From: Brachycybe producta
Lineage: Eukaryota; Arthropoda; Diplopoda; Playtdesmida; Andrognathidae
NCBI GenBank assembly: GCA_036925085.1
Contig: JAUPFP010000012.1
Location: 3,330,460 to 3,394,459 of the forward strand
Reading direction: 5' to 3'
Length of the DNA: 64,000 nt
Shown: piece after piece, positions 48,224 through 59,233 of the stretch
Position numbering within the stretch: the first letter of the stretch is position 1
Layout of the letters: every line of letters begins with the position of its first letter
Notes under the pieces: generated by a model
Seen by the model: only the letters and a program-made list of their open reading frames with translations
The model's database searches: none
What the model was told of the DNA's origin: nothing
Translations under genes and position numbers: made by a program

Positions 48224-48397
48224 CTATTACAAATAAACAAAAAAAAAGTAACTTCAAATATAATACATTGAAAAGGTGCTTATACAGTTAAAGGATAACA
48301 ATGGGCTAGTATAAAAGCCTGTTTCAAGAGTTTGCAAATGTTAATACCCTTGTGGAATAAATACACTTTCGTACATAGATCTATATATACACTTTAA

Positions 48398-49040
48398 GAG
48401 CCTAGATACAGCATTTAGTTCAAAATTTCTCCGAATGTAGGCGTTGCAATCGTTTTTGATTGAAAAACGGTTTTGTAACGTTTTTTCTCCAGATTTCAAG
48501 TCACATAATAATTAATAGAAAAATAATTTCGCGTGTTAACCTTGTAAAAAGGAAACATCGTGAAGCCAATAGATTAATGCACGTGCTAATTTTTATGTGA
48601 TTGTTCTAAGTCGTTTTTAATGGGAGTTCTTCAAATGTTTGGGTGACGGTTTTTTGGTCCTATGGGACTTAACATGGAGTTAAAAAAATGTACGATTTTA
48701 AACGTTATTAAAAAATAGAAGGACCTTTTCAAAATTTATAAAAAGAAAACATCGTGAAGCCAAGCCAAATGTTTGTGGGACGGTTTTTGATTCAATGGGA
48801 TTTAACATAGGGTTAAAAAACGAACAATTTTGAACCTTTTTTAAAAATAGAAGGGCCTTTTGAAAAATTATATAAAGCGAGCACTTAAAAGAACAATACT
48901 TTTTATTGCATTTTGCGCTTTCCTGTATATTAATTGAGCGATTGTGAAGCGATTTCTTGCAATTTTAGTAACACCATATAAGGACACTCATTTGTCTTGT
49001 TGTCGTCTGCTCACAACAAGATGGACGTGTGTCTAGGCTC
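48398..49040 (+). mobile_element. TTAA-flanked MITE, family B, copy 3
   Basis: TTAA at 48394-48397 and 49041-49044; ends GAGCCTAGATACAGC and GTGTGTCTAGGCTC. Same body as 26412 with a small internal deletion. It lies 175 bp upstream of the EGF exon. Confidence 0.85.
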
Positions 49041-49519
49041 TTAAAATTTGCTGACATTTTTGCAAGCTTCGAAGCTCCTAAAGATTACCGCCACCAAATC
49101 TTAGCTTGTTCTTACAAACATGTACTTTTAATTTGCAAGCTCAGGAAGGGGGTGGACTGGTAGAAGAAAAAAAACGGTCCGAGAAACAAATCCCTGAGCC
49201 GTAAAGGTGTAAATAACTCCAAAAATGCATAGAACTCCACTCTATTTAACATAGGAGCTTAATTTTTTTTTAAAAATCAAGAGTTTCACTTGGTTTTATT
49301 TTTATTTTTTTCTAATACATTTTTGGTACTGAATTTTGTCTAGGCAATATGCAGATTGACTGATTCCGCAGGTTGACAGTAACATATATAAGAGAAGGTT
49401 GTTCACTAACTTGGAATTATTTTAGAGTCAATCTCATAACATGAAATATAAAAGGTTCAGCAATAGTGATCAAGATTTACTAAAAGTTAAAGACATCTAT
49501 TTTGACAAAGTGTTTGTTA
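49041..49519. other. Intron sequence without recognised genes
   Basis: A diverged family A-like patch (ACTCCACTCTATTTAACATA) near 49230. Nothing else supported. Confidence 0.4.
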
Positions 49520-49785
49520 TACCTTGTATACACAAATGAGTTAAATGAATTCAAATTAAATGTGTTTAGGTGAATTATACGGAATCCAGTTAAGGACATG
49601 AACACCAAATAAAAATTGGACTTTATTATTAATATTTTAAATTGAAATACTAAATCAATATTTTAATGTCAATAATTTATATTTAAGTATTAACTCAATA
49701 TTTTCAGTTTATTAACTGAATAAATTGCATTCGACATATTGTCCATTGACCCTTCACAGGGCTCTGTAGAACACATTATCGTGCT
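49520..49785 (-). mobile_element. Harbinger-like MITE, family C, fragment
   Basis: TTA (49517-49519) then TACCTTGTATACACAAATG and the family body inverted relative to 25682; the far end is lost near CTGTAGAACACATT. Confidence 0.6.
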
Positions 49786-50560
49786 AAAGAAACTTCAGTG
49801 GAAACCAATGGTAAACCGTAGATCTCAGAAAAGCCTTGACCTTCTCGAACATTTGCTAGCTGTAGAGATAAGTAGTGAGATAGAAATTTTCAATCCCCAT
49901 ATAAGTAGACATGGCCTTCCAAAGCTTATTAAGAGGCTACATCACAAACTCACTGTGAAAAATCCCCGCAACGAGCGCTAGAATCGTTTTTTTCCATTGA
50001 GCCCATAGACCCAATGTTAAAGAAAAAATGTTAATTTTTAAAATACACAGTCGCGGCAATATATTTATTATTCATATTTAAAGTTGTCCAATATTAAGTT
50101 TTCAAAGTGCAATGTGCACCTTCAATATATGCTGATCGAGTGATAGAATGACAAAAAAAAATGGTAAATTTCTGTTTTTTTAAATTATTTTATGCGTTTT
50201 TACCAACATTTCAATGGATGTTTTTTGCTTGCGAGCACGTATTCAATGGAGTTTAACCTAAGTTAGAAATTCGCGATTTTGAAATAGTTTTTAAAAATAT
50301 AACCGCACCTACCATTTTTTTGTCATTATGTCACTCGATCAGCATATCCTTAAGGTGCACATTGCACTTTGAAAACTTAATATTGGACAACTTTAATTAT
50401 AAAAAATTTTTCTTTAACATTGGGTCTATGGGCTCAATAGAAAAACCGATGCTAGCCGCTCTTTGCGGGGAGCCTCCTAAAGAAATAAGAGGTAGAACTG
50501 ACGCATATTTAAGGCCTCTCTTTCCAAATGCATTTAAACTATGAAATTCTTTATGTCGGT
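49785..50560 (+). pseudogene. LINE 3' fragment split by a family A element
   Basis: Translates as LKKLQWKPMVNRRSQKSLDL and HISRHGLPKLI before the insertion, then KEIRGRTDAYLRPLFPNAFK after it (50474 on): CR1/Jockey-type RT C-terminus. The element at 49933-50473 sits exactly between. The paralogue at 9745 is uninterrupted. Confidence 0.65.
49933..50473. mobile_element. Foldback family A, copy 7
   Basis: TTAA at 49929-49932, start GAGGCTACATCACAAACTC, end GGGGAGCCTC followed by CTAA (mutated TTAA). Internally deleted. Inserted in a LINE fragment whose paralogue keeps a single TTAA at 9784-9787. Confidence 0.82.
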
Positions 50561-51227
50561 TGTTAAGACGACTTACTTTTGACGGTTGTCTAAACGAATG
50601 TATAAACTTTGTTTGAATGACAACCATTTATGGTTGGGGGAGCTTGATAGTAGGTGAACTGAGTTGAATGAAATTTAAAAATAATTTAAAGCATGCCTAC
50701 TTTTCCTAGATATGTCATAATATGCCTAATTATGATAGGGTAAACAAGCATGAAGACAAAGCATGCAGCAAAGGTCTTCAGAATTCTTTAAATCTCTATA
50801 GTTTCTAACTTTGCATGACTAAGTTTATACCAAAGAGATTTTCAGAAGTATTACAAATTAAAAAAAAAATTGGTTCAAAGAATCAATTTGTTGACTTTTG
50901 GTGTTGATTCGTCAAGTGCATTGATTGCATACAAATTAATTATAGATTTTCAAGAAATCAATTCTTCTAATAGGCTCCTTCTTATAGCAGCCATTTCTGA
51001 CCCATAATCATAATGGATCATTGCATCTTTACTCAATGTTCGATTCGAGGTATTTTTTCTACTGTTGTCACGTGCTGCACCTTATACATCATTAAAGCCG
51101 TTTTAGTCGTTCTCTAACTGCATGAGTGACTAAATTAAATTAGGCATTCTCGATTGCATTTTATGTTTCAATTTAAATGGTCTCTTTTTATTTTATTCAC
51201 AAATCTGGATGTTTTTTTCATAAATAA
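50561..51227. other. Intron sequence without recognised genes
   Basis: AT-rich; nothing supported. Confidence 0.4.
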
Positions 51228-51610
51228 TGTAACGATCCATACCGGTCGTACAATAACTTGTACTACTACCAGACTCTTTTAGGCCCGGAGGCGGGGACCA
51301 GGGGGGGGGTGGAGGTACCGTATTAAAGGATGTCCAACGGCGAACACGATGGTAAGATGGAATGAAGATTGTTGGAGCCTCCTGCTGAGTTCCACCGTCG
51401 GAATATGGTGGGATGAAGCGACAATTACTCGTGACCCCACGCGAATGCAGGGACCGGTTCGACCGACGGGCCCACGGACCCACAGGATAAAACCCCCACA
51501 AGTACTGACCCAGACACTTGTATAAATAAATATATTTAGTAAGAGACTTACTTAGTGTTGGACATAAGAGGGCGTGCAAGTATGGTTTAATGTTAAAATT
51601 GCAAGTGACC
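51228..51610. mobile_element. Possible solo LTR of another family
   Basis: GC-rich island starting TGTAACGATCCATACCGG, with TATAAATAAATA at about 51522. The start resembles Gypsy LTRs, but there is only one copy and the far end is not defined. Confidence 0.3.
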
Positions 51611-51960
51611 AAACCAGTTTCTAAATGACGTCACATTGTGCCCTATTGTTTTTAGAAGTAGATCCTGTTCCTTCTATAATTTCCTTTTTTCTTTCTTCTC
51701 AATAATGCTGTCTTAGATGAAGGAAGCATAGTGCACATGTGTAAAAGAATATTATATTTTCTAATTATAATCAAATGTAATCAGTGTTAAATTGTAACCA
51801 TCAAGTAAATAAAATAGCAACACTTAGGTTTAAATATATACATGCTACAGCTGGCCAGGCTTTTGCCAGCTACAAAACAAGTTACACAAAAATAAAAGTA
51901 ATGCCAAGATGGACTCTGTGCCAACTTTTCAAATTGAACGACCCCATTCTAAATCGCATA

Positions 51961-52015
51961 CTTTTTCAGCATAAGGCGGTATCTGCCCCAAACTAAGAGG
52001 ATCTAGGCCCATGTG
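51961..52015 (+). mobile_element. Family S LTR end fragment
   Basis: CAGCATAAGGCGGTATCTGC and CCAAACTAAGAGGATCTAGG match the other S LTRs. It preserves the sequence TAAGGCGGTATC uninterrupted, the site where a family C element sits at 58205. Confidence 0.6.
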
Positions 52016-52396
52016 GCAAGGCGGCAAATGCCACCTGTGACGGTCCTTCCAGGTGCCAGTGCATCAAACATTTATTTTGACAACATTATTTGACAAAACA
52101 TTGTTTTTATACACTGTCGAGTGATGCACGGAATGTGTTTAAATACATAATTTCAAAAACCATAACGCCTACATTTTTGTAATTTAAGCCAATTGTTAAC
52201 TGTACATTAAAATATACAATTCTAACTGTACTGTATTACTTGAAAATTAAAAAATATGTATAGAAAAAAACATAATTTCACTTGTAAAATAAATCGTAGG
52301 TATATTTTTTTTTATTTTAATAGAACATATGTACATAGTTACATAGAAAATAACAAACACAAAAATATTCTTTACGTTTAAAACTTATTAAGCAGC

Positions 52397-52480
52397 GTGA
52401 TCGCTGTGGACCAGTGGTAAAGGTATGTGCATGGGAAACCAAAGGTACCATGCAGTACGAATCCATGATTGCTGCATGCA
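52397..52480 (+). repeat. tRNA-related SINE-like sequence
   Basis: TGGACCAGTGGTAAAGG (A-box-like) and AGTACGAATCC (B-box-like) at about 45 bp spacing, with a T run at the 3' end. No cloverleaf that I can complete, so a tRNA-derived SINE head is likelier than a gene. Confidence 0.4.
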
Positions 52481-54009
52481 TTTTTTTTAAATTACAAATT
52501 TAATTTTTTTTTTTTCCTTTTGGCATTTGGCCGCTTCCACGATCGGACGCTCGCGAGCGGGGAACGCATTCGCCCTCAGCCGTTACCGGCCCTGAGAGGT
52601 TAGCCTTTGTAATCTAAAGGACTATAGACTATTATAGAACTCTTTGGAACATCTACCAAGTGCTGAAGAAATTTTGTGTTTGTTATGCATATAAATGGGG
52701 TTTTTTTTTCTCTCCTTAAAAATGCTCTTTCTCATTTTTTTTTTCTTTACCAAATATGAAATTACTAAAAATATGCATACACACTGTGTAGACATATATA
52801 GTTTGTTATTAATAGATAGAATGTGCTAAAATTAACTAGGTCTTTGAGCCATAACATGTATTTGGTTCATCATTTTGCTTCTAGTTAAAATGAATTGTTG
52901 TTGAATCGTTTTTGGAACCTCGGAGTCTCTTGTTTACATATAAATCAACTATGAAATGGGTTTTTTTTTCTCATCTCTCTCTATATTTTTTTTTTTACTA
53001 AAAACTCCATTCATAGAAAATACAATTTTTTTTGGCTCTCGTTTTCTTGTTTGTGTTGCTTTTATTTTATTTTTTTTGCATGTGTGTGTGTGTTTTCTCC
53101 CTTTGATGTAAATGAACTTGCAAAATGTTATTACATTTTCTTAACTTCTAACTTCCATATAGACTGAGAAAATTGTATTTTCACAGAATTTGCACATTTT
53201 CAATTCCTTAGGGGGGGGGGAGCAACTGAACGTTAGTTAGTAGTAAGTTCCACATATGGAGATAATGTAGTATAGTGACTTATATTGGCTCTATACTATA
53301 CTTCAATGAAATAAACACTTTAATTTGAATTTGAAAAGGTTTTTTTTTCTTTTCTTCCATGCAATAAAACACGTGTGTTTATATACTAGTTATTCATATA
53401 TACGAGCGAATGAACTTGTGTACACCAAGGACATATAAGTAAGTCGTATGTTAAATGTTAAGCATTTCGCTCCATTTGCCTTTGGGTTTATATAGTTCTA
53501 AGTGACATTAATATTGTAATGGTCATGGTCATATAGGGCACCATATTACAGGATAAAGTCAAACGTGTTTCTTTTTAAATACGGGTATATCATCCGAGAA
53601 GTGTACGCCTAAGGTGCCCATCTGTCTTTTTTTCACATTCAGTGACAGATAAAAAAAAATTGTCGTTTATTTTAGTCGCGGCAACACATGACTGACAGCC
53701 AGAAGTAACATGCAAAATCATAACATAAAAAAGAGTTCATCGACTGACGAGAGAGAGAGAGAGAGAGAGGTGCAAGCGTTTTTTCCCCAAAGTTGTTGAA
53801 AATAAGTTCGAAAGCAAGAAACAAAAATAAATTCTCGAGGGGAATGTGAAACGTTTTTTTTTTTACTTTCAATGTAATTTTTACGTTTTATGTCTCGAAT
53901 AAACGATAAATATATAACGAAAATTGAGTCTTGCTAAATTAATTTATAATTTTAATATTTTCCCAGCTGTATAGTTTGTATAGTATATAGAACTGGATTA
54001 ATTACTTAC
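52481..54009. other. AT-rich intron; microsatellite only
   Basis: Long T runs and a (GA)n of about 20 bp at 53749-53769. No gene or family recognised in 1.5 kb. Confidence 0.45.
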
Positions 54010-55050
54010 TGGGGTAGGTCATGATTAGGCTTGCCACCTGTGGAGGACAGTCCTCCATTCGGAAGAAATGTCCTCTGGTCAGGACCGTCCTCCACGAACT
54101 TATTTAAATTATTATAAAATTTATTGTGTGGAGGACAGTCCTGGCCGGAGGACATTTCTTTCAAATTGATTACTGTCCTCCACAAAAGGAGGAAAGGTGG
54201 CAAGCATAGTCATGATGCACCTTGGTGTATGCTGTTTGCAGGTGATTTAGTATTAGTGAATCCAGGGCATATTTAAAGATGAGGCTAGAGGAGACCAGGA
54301 AGGCCTTAGAACCAAGGGGGTTGAAAATAAGTAAGGCCAAAACAGAGTAGATAAAATTTAGATGGGATGGGAACAATGAGGCAGTGGATGGGCTTAGACT
54401 TGGGGACACTGTTATGCAACAGGGGCATGACTTTACATATTTAGGATCAGTCCTACAGGATGATGGTGATTTAGATATTACAAACAGGATCAAAGTAGGT
54501 TGGCATGAGTTGAGACAGGCGTGTGGGGTATTATGTGACAGGAGGATGCCAATAAAACTAAAGGGCCAGTTTTATAGGACAGTGGTTAGTATGGGTTGGG
54601 CAGTGAAGAAGAGGCAAGAGGATAGACTGCAGGTGGCTGAAATGCAAATGCTAAGGTGTGGAATAACAAGAAAGAATAGGATCAGAAATGACTATTAGAA
54701 AGAGTGTTAGGGGTAGCAAGCATACTGGTAGTAGAAAAAATGTGGGGAATATAGGCTGAGGTGGTTTTGGGCATGTAACTAAGAGTGGGGAAGATGAGTT
54801 CCTTCAACAGGTGATGGGGTTGGACCTGGGGGTTAAAAGGGATAGAGGAAGGCCCAAACAAGCTTGGAATGTGGTGGCAAGACGGGATAGAGGAAGGCCC
54901 AAACAAGCTTGGAATGTGGTGGCAAGACGGGATATGAAGGCATGTGGGGTCTCTGGGAGTTTGGGCGCAAAATCGAAAGGAGTGGATAAATGGAACCTGT
55001 AAGGCCGGCCCTGCATACTGCAAGAAAAGGTGCAGGAAATTATGGCGACG
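54010..55050 (+). pseudogene. RTE-like LINE, 5'-truncated, second copy
   Basis: The catalytic box is visible as APWCMLFAGDLVLV, where FADD has become FAGD, followed by FTYLGSVLQDDGDLD, MPIKLKGQFYRTVVS and a [15 protein letters not shown] block repeated in tandem (54840-54930). Several stops and frameshifts. It ends in GGCGACGATGATG. A hAT MITE interrupts it at 54026-54208. The copy at 19861 matches its 3' part. Confidence 0.75.
54026..54208. mobile_element. hAT-like MITE with perfect 8-bp duplication, inside the LINE
   Basis: GTCATGAT at 54018-54025 and 54209-54216. Ends TAGGCTTGCCACCT and AGGTGGCAAGCATA, followed inward by GGAGGACAGTCCTCC-type arms. 183 bp. Confidence 0.87.
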
Positions 55051-55144
55051 ATGATGTATAGTTTGACAAAATCAAAGTATTTTTTTTGCAACATTGCCCA
55101 TTTCAACAGTGTTTCTTAGCACAGTGTTTCTCAAACTGTGTCAA

Positions 55145-55530
55145 GGTGGGGGAATAGACGAATGTTGGATGTTCGCAAACCGCTCGAAAACTGTTCGGGA
55201 CTGACGTCTATACCAAGAAATTAGTGTGTTCACATGGCAAACAGCTCTAAAAATTTTGTTTGTTAGTTCGTCAAAAGTTCGCTTTGTTATATTATTTGTA
55301 ATAATGATGCATAAACATTTTGTAATAATTGTAAACTGGGCAGACGAGCACATTCACGTCTGGACCGGGTTCTGTTCATAAGATGTTCGAGAACCAACCC
55401 TTTGAGAAACTTCCTCAAGAGTTTGTACCGGTTCGCGAACAGCTCTAGAACTGTTTGTGGGATCCAGTTTAAACCGGGTTTTGCTTCTGTTTGCGAGCTT
55501 GGTTTATATGCGGCTTCAGGTGGGCTGCTA
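55145..55530 (+). repeat. Dispersed repeat G, uninterrupted copy
   Basis: GATGTTCGCAAACCGCTCG to GCGGCTTCAGGTG matches the two halves at 13440 and 18735. Internal GTTCGCGAAC and GAACCGG-type pairs give it an inverted-repeat character. No CT tract at the point where the LINE complex sits in the other copy. Confidence 0.6.
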
Positions 55531-57176
55531 GCAGGACCATAGAAATGGAGTGTGCCCATTAGTCATTATTGGCCCAAGCATTGGGCTAAAAGATGGGGTA
55601 AAAAGGGTAGCTAAAAGAGCTGAAGCCCCCATAGAACTTAAAAATATTCCCTGTCTTCCTCTAGTGAGGAAGGGAATTTACCCTCCCCTCCGAGATATCA
55701 AATACTTTAATATTTAATTAACCCCTCCCAGACGAGAATCCTGGTTGCACCACTGGAAGGAAGACTACTTGTGCTAGTTCATAAGCAGTATTCCTTTTAA
55801 GGTGGCCAAGTGGTCCGTGTGTGCATCAGCAACTTACAACCTGACCCACTCTTGTTAGCTTTAGTGTGTTTGTGGATCTGTTTTCCTTGCTATACATTTC
55901 CACACCCTTTTGATCTATTGAGATGAAACTTTGTATGGTTACTTCCTATGACCATATGACAGGTAACATATGGTAAGTGGAAGCCCCAACAACCACCCTC
56001 CACATGCTAGGCAGTTGGATGTACTGTGAGTCCTTATAGCTTTTATATCTAACTACTATCTATCCATATATGAAAAGGCAATGGGTGGTATGAATGAAAC
56101 AAGTGTCATTACTACTGAACATTAGCAAAAGGCAAAAAAAAATACCAAATGTTCTTATGAAAATGGCTCGAGCATGAATATTTGCTCATTTTTTACTTGA
56201 ATAATAATAAACCAGAACTTTAGCTTTTATCAAAAAGTATTTGCTTGGATCATTTCTCATCAAAGTCAGATACAGGCTATTCCTATTAGTGTAATTGTAT
56301 GATGTAATCAAAATGACTAAATCAAGTGATTAAATTATGATTAAATCGCTGAGAGAAAATCATTGATTAAATCATGTTTTAACTTTTCATTTTTGATGGT
56401 TTTCAACTTAAATAAAAATAGGAAAACTAAATAGGGTTTGAAATTTTTTTATTTTATAAAAATACATGACGCAAACTAGAAAAAAAAAGTTCTTTAGTGA
56501 ATTTTCATGTTTTTTTTATTAAACTGACTGGATAGAAAAATTTTCGGGGTTTGCAGAACTTTTCTGCAGAATATAGTGCATTGTATTTGCTATGTTCTCA
56601 ACAGCCAACAGAACAAGTCTACAGATAGAAATAGCTGCCACATTCCAGGGACTCTTATGGACTCTTACGGTAATACCGGTAAATTTCGGTAATAATTCCA
56701 TTTAAACAAAACATTTTATCATTTTTAATACCGGTTTATGGCGGTAACGATAAAACCGGTAATGAAACCGCTATTTCTGAGTTTGGCTGCCTTAATAAAT
56801 GCTTGAAATAAGCAGTGTTGGGAAGGCAGATTTGGCCATTGTTCTGGCCCTATATTTTAAGTAGGGTTAATCTGTACCCCCTTTCTTATGTTTATGGAGA
56901 GGTAAAGAATAGGCAAACCACACAGTTCATAGAAAATTTTGTTTGGAGAAATTCACCTTTTAAGTTTATGGTGATACAGTATGTATCATGCAGTGGTACC
57001 ACACTGCTTTACATGAAGAAATATTTTGTCAGACATTGTAGACAATGCTGATAAGCTGAGTAAGGCTTTCACATTTTTGAAAGCACTCAGGACTGCAAAT
57101 CCTTTTGTGGAACATTGTTGAGAGTGTTCATTATTTCGCCTTTAACTTCATTCAAATCATCAAAGCAACAGCTTCT
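55531..57176. other. Intron sequence without recognised genes
   Basis: Mixed AT-rich DNA. An ACCGGTAATAACG-like inverted patch (TACCGGTAAATTTCGGTAAT) near 56672-56760. No supported coding exon. Confidence 0.4.
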
Positions 57177-57570
57177 TAGGGTTGATTTATACTCCATTGC
57201 TAAGCAGCAAGGAAGCCTGAAAAGCTTCAAAAATGACGTCAGAGCTCCAGGTTTTTGCCTTTGCCAGAGCATGAAGCTAGCTAGCTTTGAAATTGTTCAA
57301 CTTTTTAAAGCTTATAAGTTTATAACAATTCAAAGCACCAATCAGAAAATGGATACGCAAATGGGGTGAACAAATCACACGTTTGTCTTCCAGAAGGGGA
57401 AAGGTTCTATTGTTTTATGTATCTGTTTTATAGGATATAAAGGTTAGAAAATATCTTAACCCTTGCAAGATCACATGTTTCTATGACCAAGCTAAGCTTT
57501 GGGGAGCTCATTTTTAGGAGCTTCAAAGCTTGCATATCTTAGCAAAGTTTGGAGTATAAACCTACCCTTA
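57177..57570. mobile_element. MITE with TAGGGTTGATTTATACTCC ends
   Basis: TAGGGTTGATTTATACTCC and GGAGTATAAACCTACCCTTA are inverted, with GAAGCCTGAAAAGCTTC / GAGCTTCAAAGCTTGC pairs inside. About 394 bp, non-coding. Confidence 0.6.
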
Positions 57571-58204
57571 TAATTTAAAACTTTGAAAAAAGTAAAAAAA
57601 AAATTACAAAAGGTTGACAACAGTAATGTTTGTTGCCAGGAATGATTGAAAAAAGACAAGACAACATGTACCAGCCCTGAGCCCAAATTGCCAATTGTGT
57701 TGACCAGCAACACACATACACACGTGACACTGTGTTGTCTATTTGGCAGTTCTTAGACACAAAAAAACATAGCTATTGTCCTCTACCCTCCATACTCAAA
57801 TAATGTATTTTAAATGGCAGTAAGCACTTTTAAGTATACTATCGTTTAAGTGATACTTTTGTGTAACCAATGATTTTCTCCTTCTATACGTTTGAAATTA
57901 GCATGTAGGCTATTTTCAGAATTTGTTTATTAAAAAAAATTGAAGGATTCAAAATTTGGTTTTGTAAAATGGTATGTAGCTAGATAATATTACTATAAAT
58001 ATTTGTATTATATTATTTTAAATTTGAATCTTTCTTTGAACAAGGAACAAATAAATTAATTGTATATTCATGAACTAAAATGACCTTAATTTTTGTAAAA
58101 TATATTCCTACATTTTTATCTATTTTTATGTACCTATTTTGGAAGTATTCTTAGTAGAACGACTCAAGTCTAGATCCTCTTAGTTTGTGGCGGATACCGC
58201 CTTA

Positions 58205-59026
58205 TACCTTGTACACACATGAATTAAACGAATTCAAATTAAATGTGTTTAAGTGAAGTATGTGGAATCCAGTTAAGGACAACAACCAAATAAAAATTAA
58301 CTTTATTATTAATATTTTAAATTGAAATACTAAATTAATATTTTGCCAATTATTATATATATAATATCCCAGGTCTGTGTATGTGTGTGTGTGGAGTAAC
58401 AAAACCATTGAAGCACGTCGGAATTTATATAAATTTGAATAAATGAACCGTTTTTTTTTTCTCTCAAGGTCAACTATATGTTGAACTCTTCCTTTGGAAA
58501 GTGTAGAATGGGGAGAGAGAGAGAGAGAGAAAAGTGGGAGGGGTGAGGGGAAAAGGTTGGAAAGTGAAGAAGGGGAGAAAGAGAGAGAAAAGTGGGAGGG
58601 GTGAGGTGAAAAGGTTAGAAAGTGTAGAAGGGGAGAGTGAGAGAGAAAAGTGGGAGGGGGTGAGGGGAAAAGGTTGGAAAGTGTAGAAGGGGGAGAGAGA
58701 GAAAGAAAAGTGGGAGGGGGTGAGGTGAAAAGGTTGAAAAGTGGGAGGGGGTGAGGTGAAAAGGTTGAAAAGTGGGAGGGGGGTGACTGAAATTGAAATG
58801 AAAGGAGTAAAAAAAAGGAAAAAACGACGTGCATGCGCACAATTAATTGCCTGTGAGTCTTGCTCCCGTCATTTATGACGGGTTACCCCACTAGTAGTTT
58901 ATATATTATACAGTATTTAAGTATTAATTCAATATGAGACATTGACATGTTGTTTGCCCTTCACAGGGCTCTGTAGAACACATTTATTATTTAAATGCAT
59001 TTAAATTATCAGGTGTGTACTAGGTA
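58205..59026 (-). mobile_element. Harbinger-like MITE, family C, complete with TTA duplication
   Basis: TTA at 58202-58204 and 59027-59029; ends TACCTTGTACACACATG and CAGGTGTGTACTAGGTA. It contains a Helitron-like element (58350-58894). The uninterrupted host site is seen at 51961-51975. Confidence 0.8.
58350..58894 (+). mobile_element. Helitron-like element, copy 4 (longest core)
   Basis: ATTATATATATAATATCCC start, core of about five variable units with AAAGTGGGAGGGGGTGAGG, hairpin CCCGTCATTTATGACGGG, TTACCCCA and CTAG (58891-58894) followed by T. The uninterrupted host sequence is in the family C copies at 25800 and 49680. Confidence 0.65.
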
Positions 59027-59233
59027 TTATGCTGAGAGAGTGTACGTGATTTAGACTTGATTCCGAATGGTGCCGAGGTCGTTCCCTTTGGTATTTCCTG
59101 TGAACGCAATTGTAGAGAAGAGAATGAATGAAGACAGGCGAGACAAATGTAGATTGTCGAGTTACGTGTTTAATACACACAATTATAGAAAGTACATTAA
59201 ACTAGAGAAGAGTTACTACTGTGGCGTTGCTTA

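Noticed and set aside
51228..51610. 139-codon minus-strand ORF as a gene
   Set aside because: Pro-rich, without domain, inside an LTR-like GC island.
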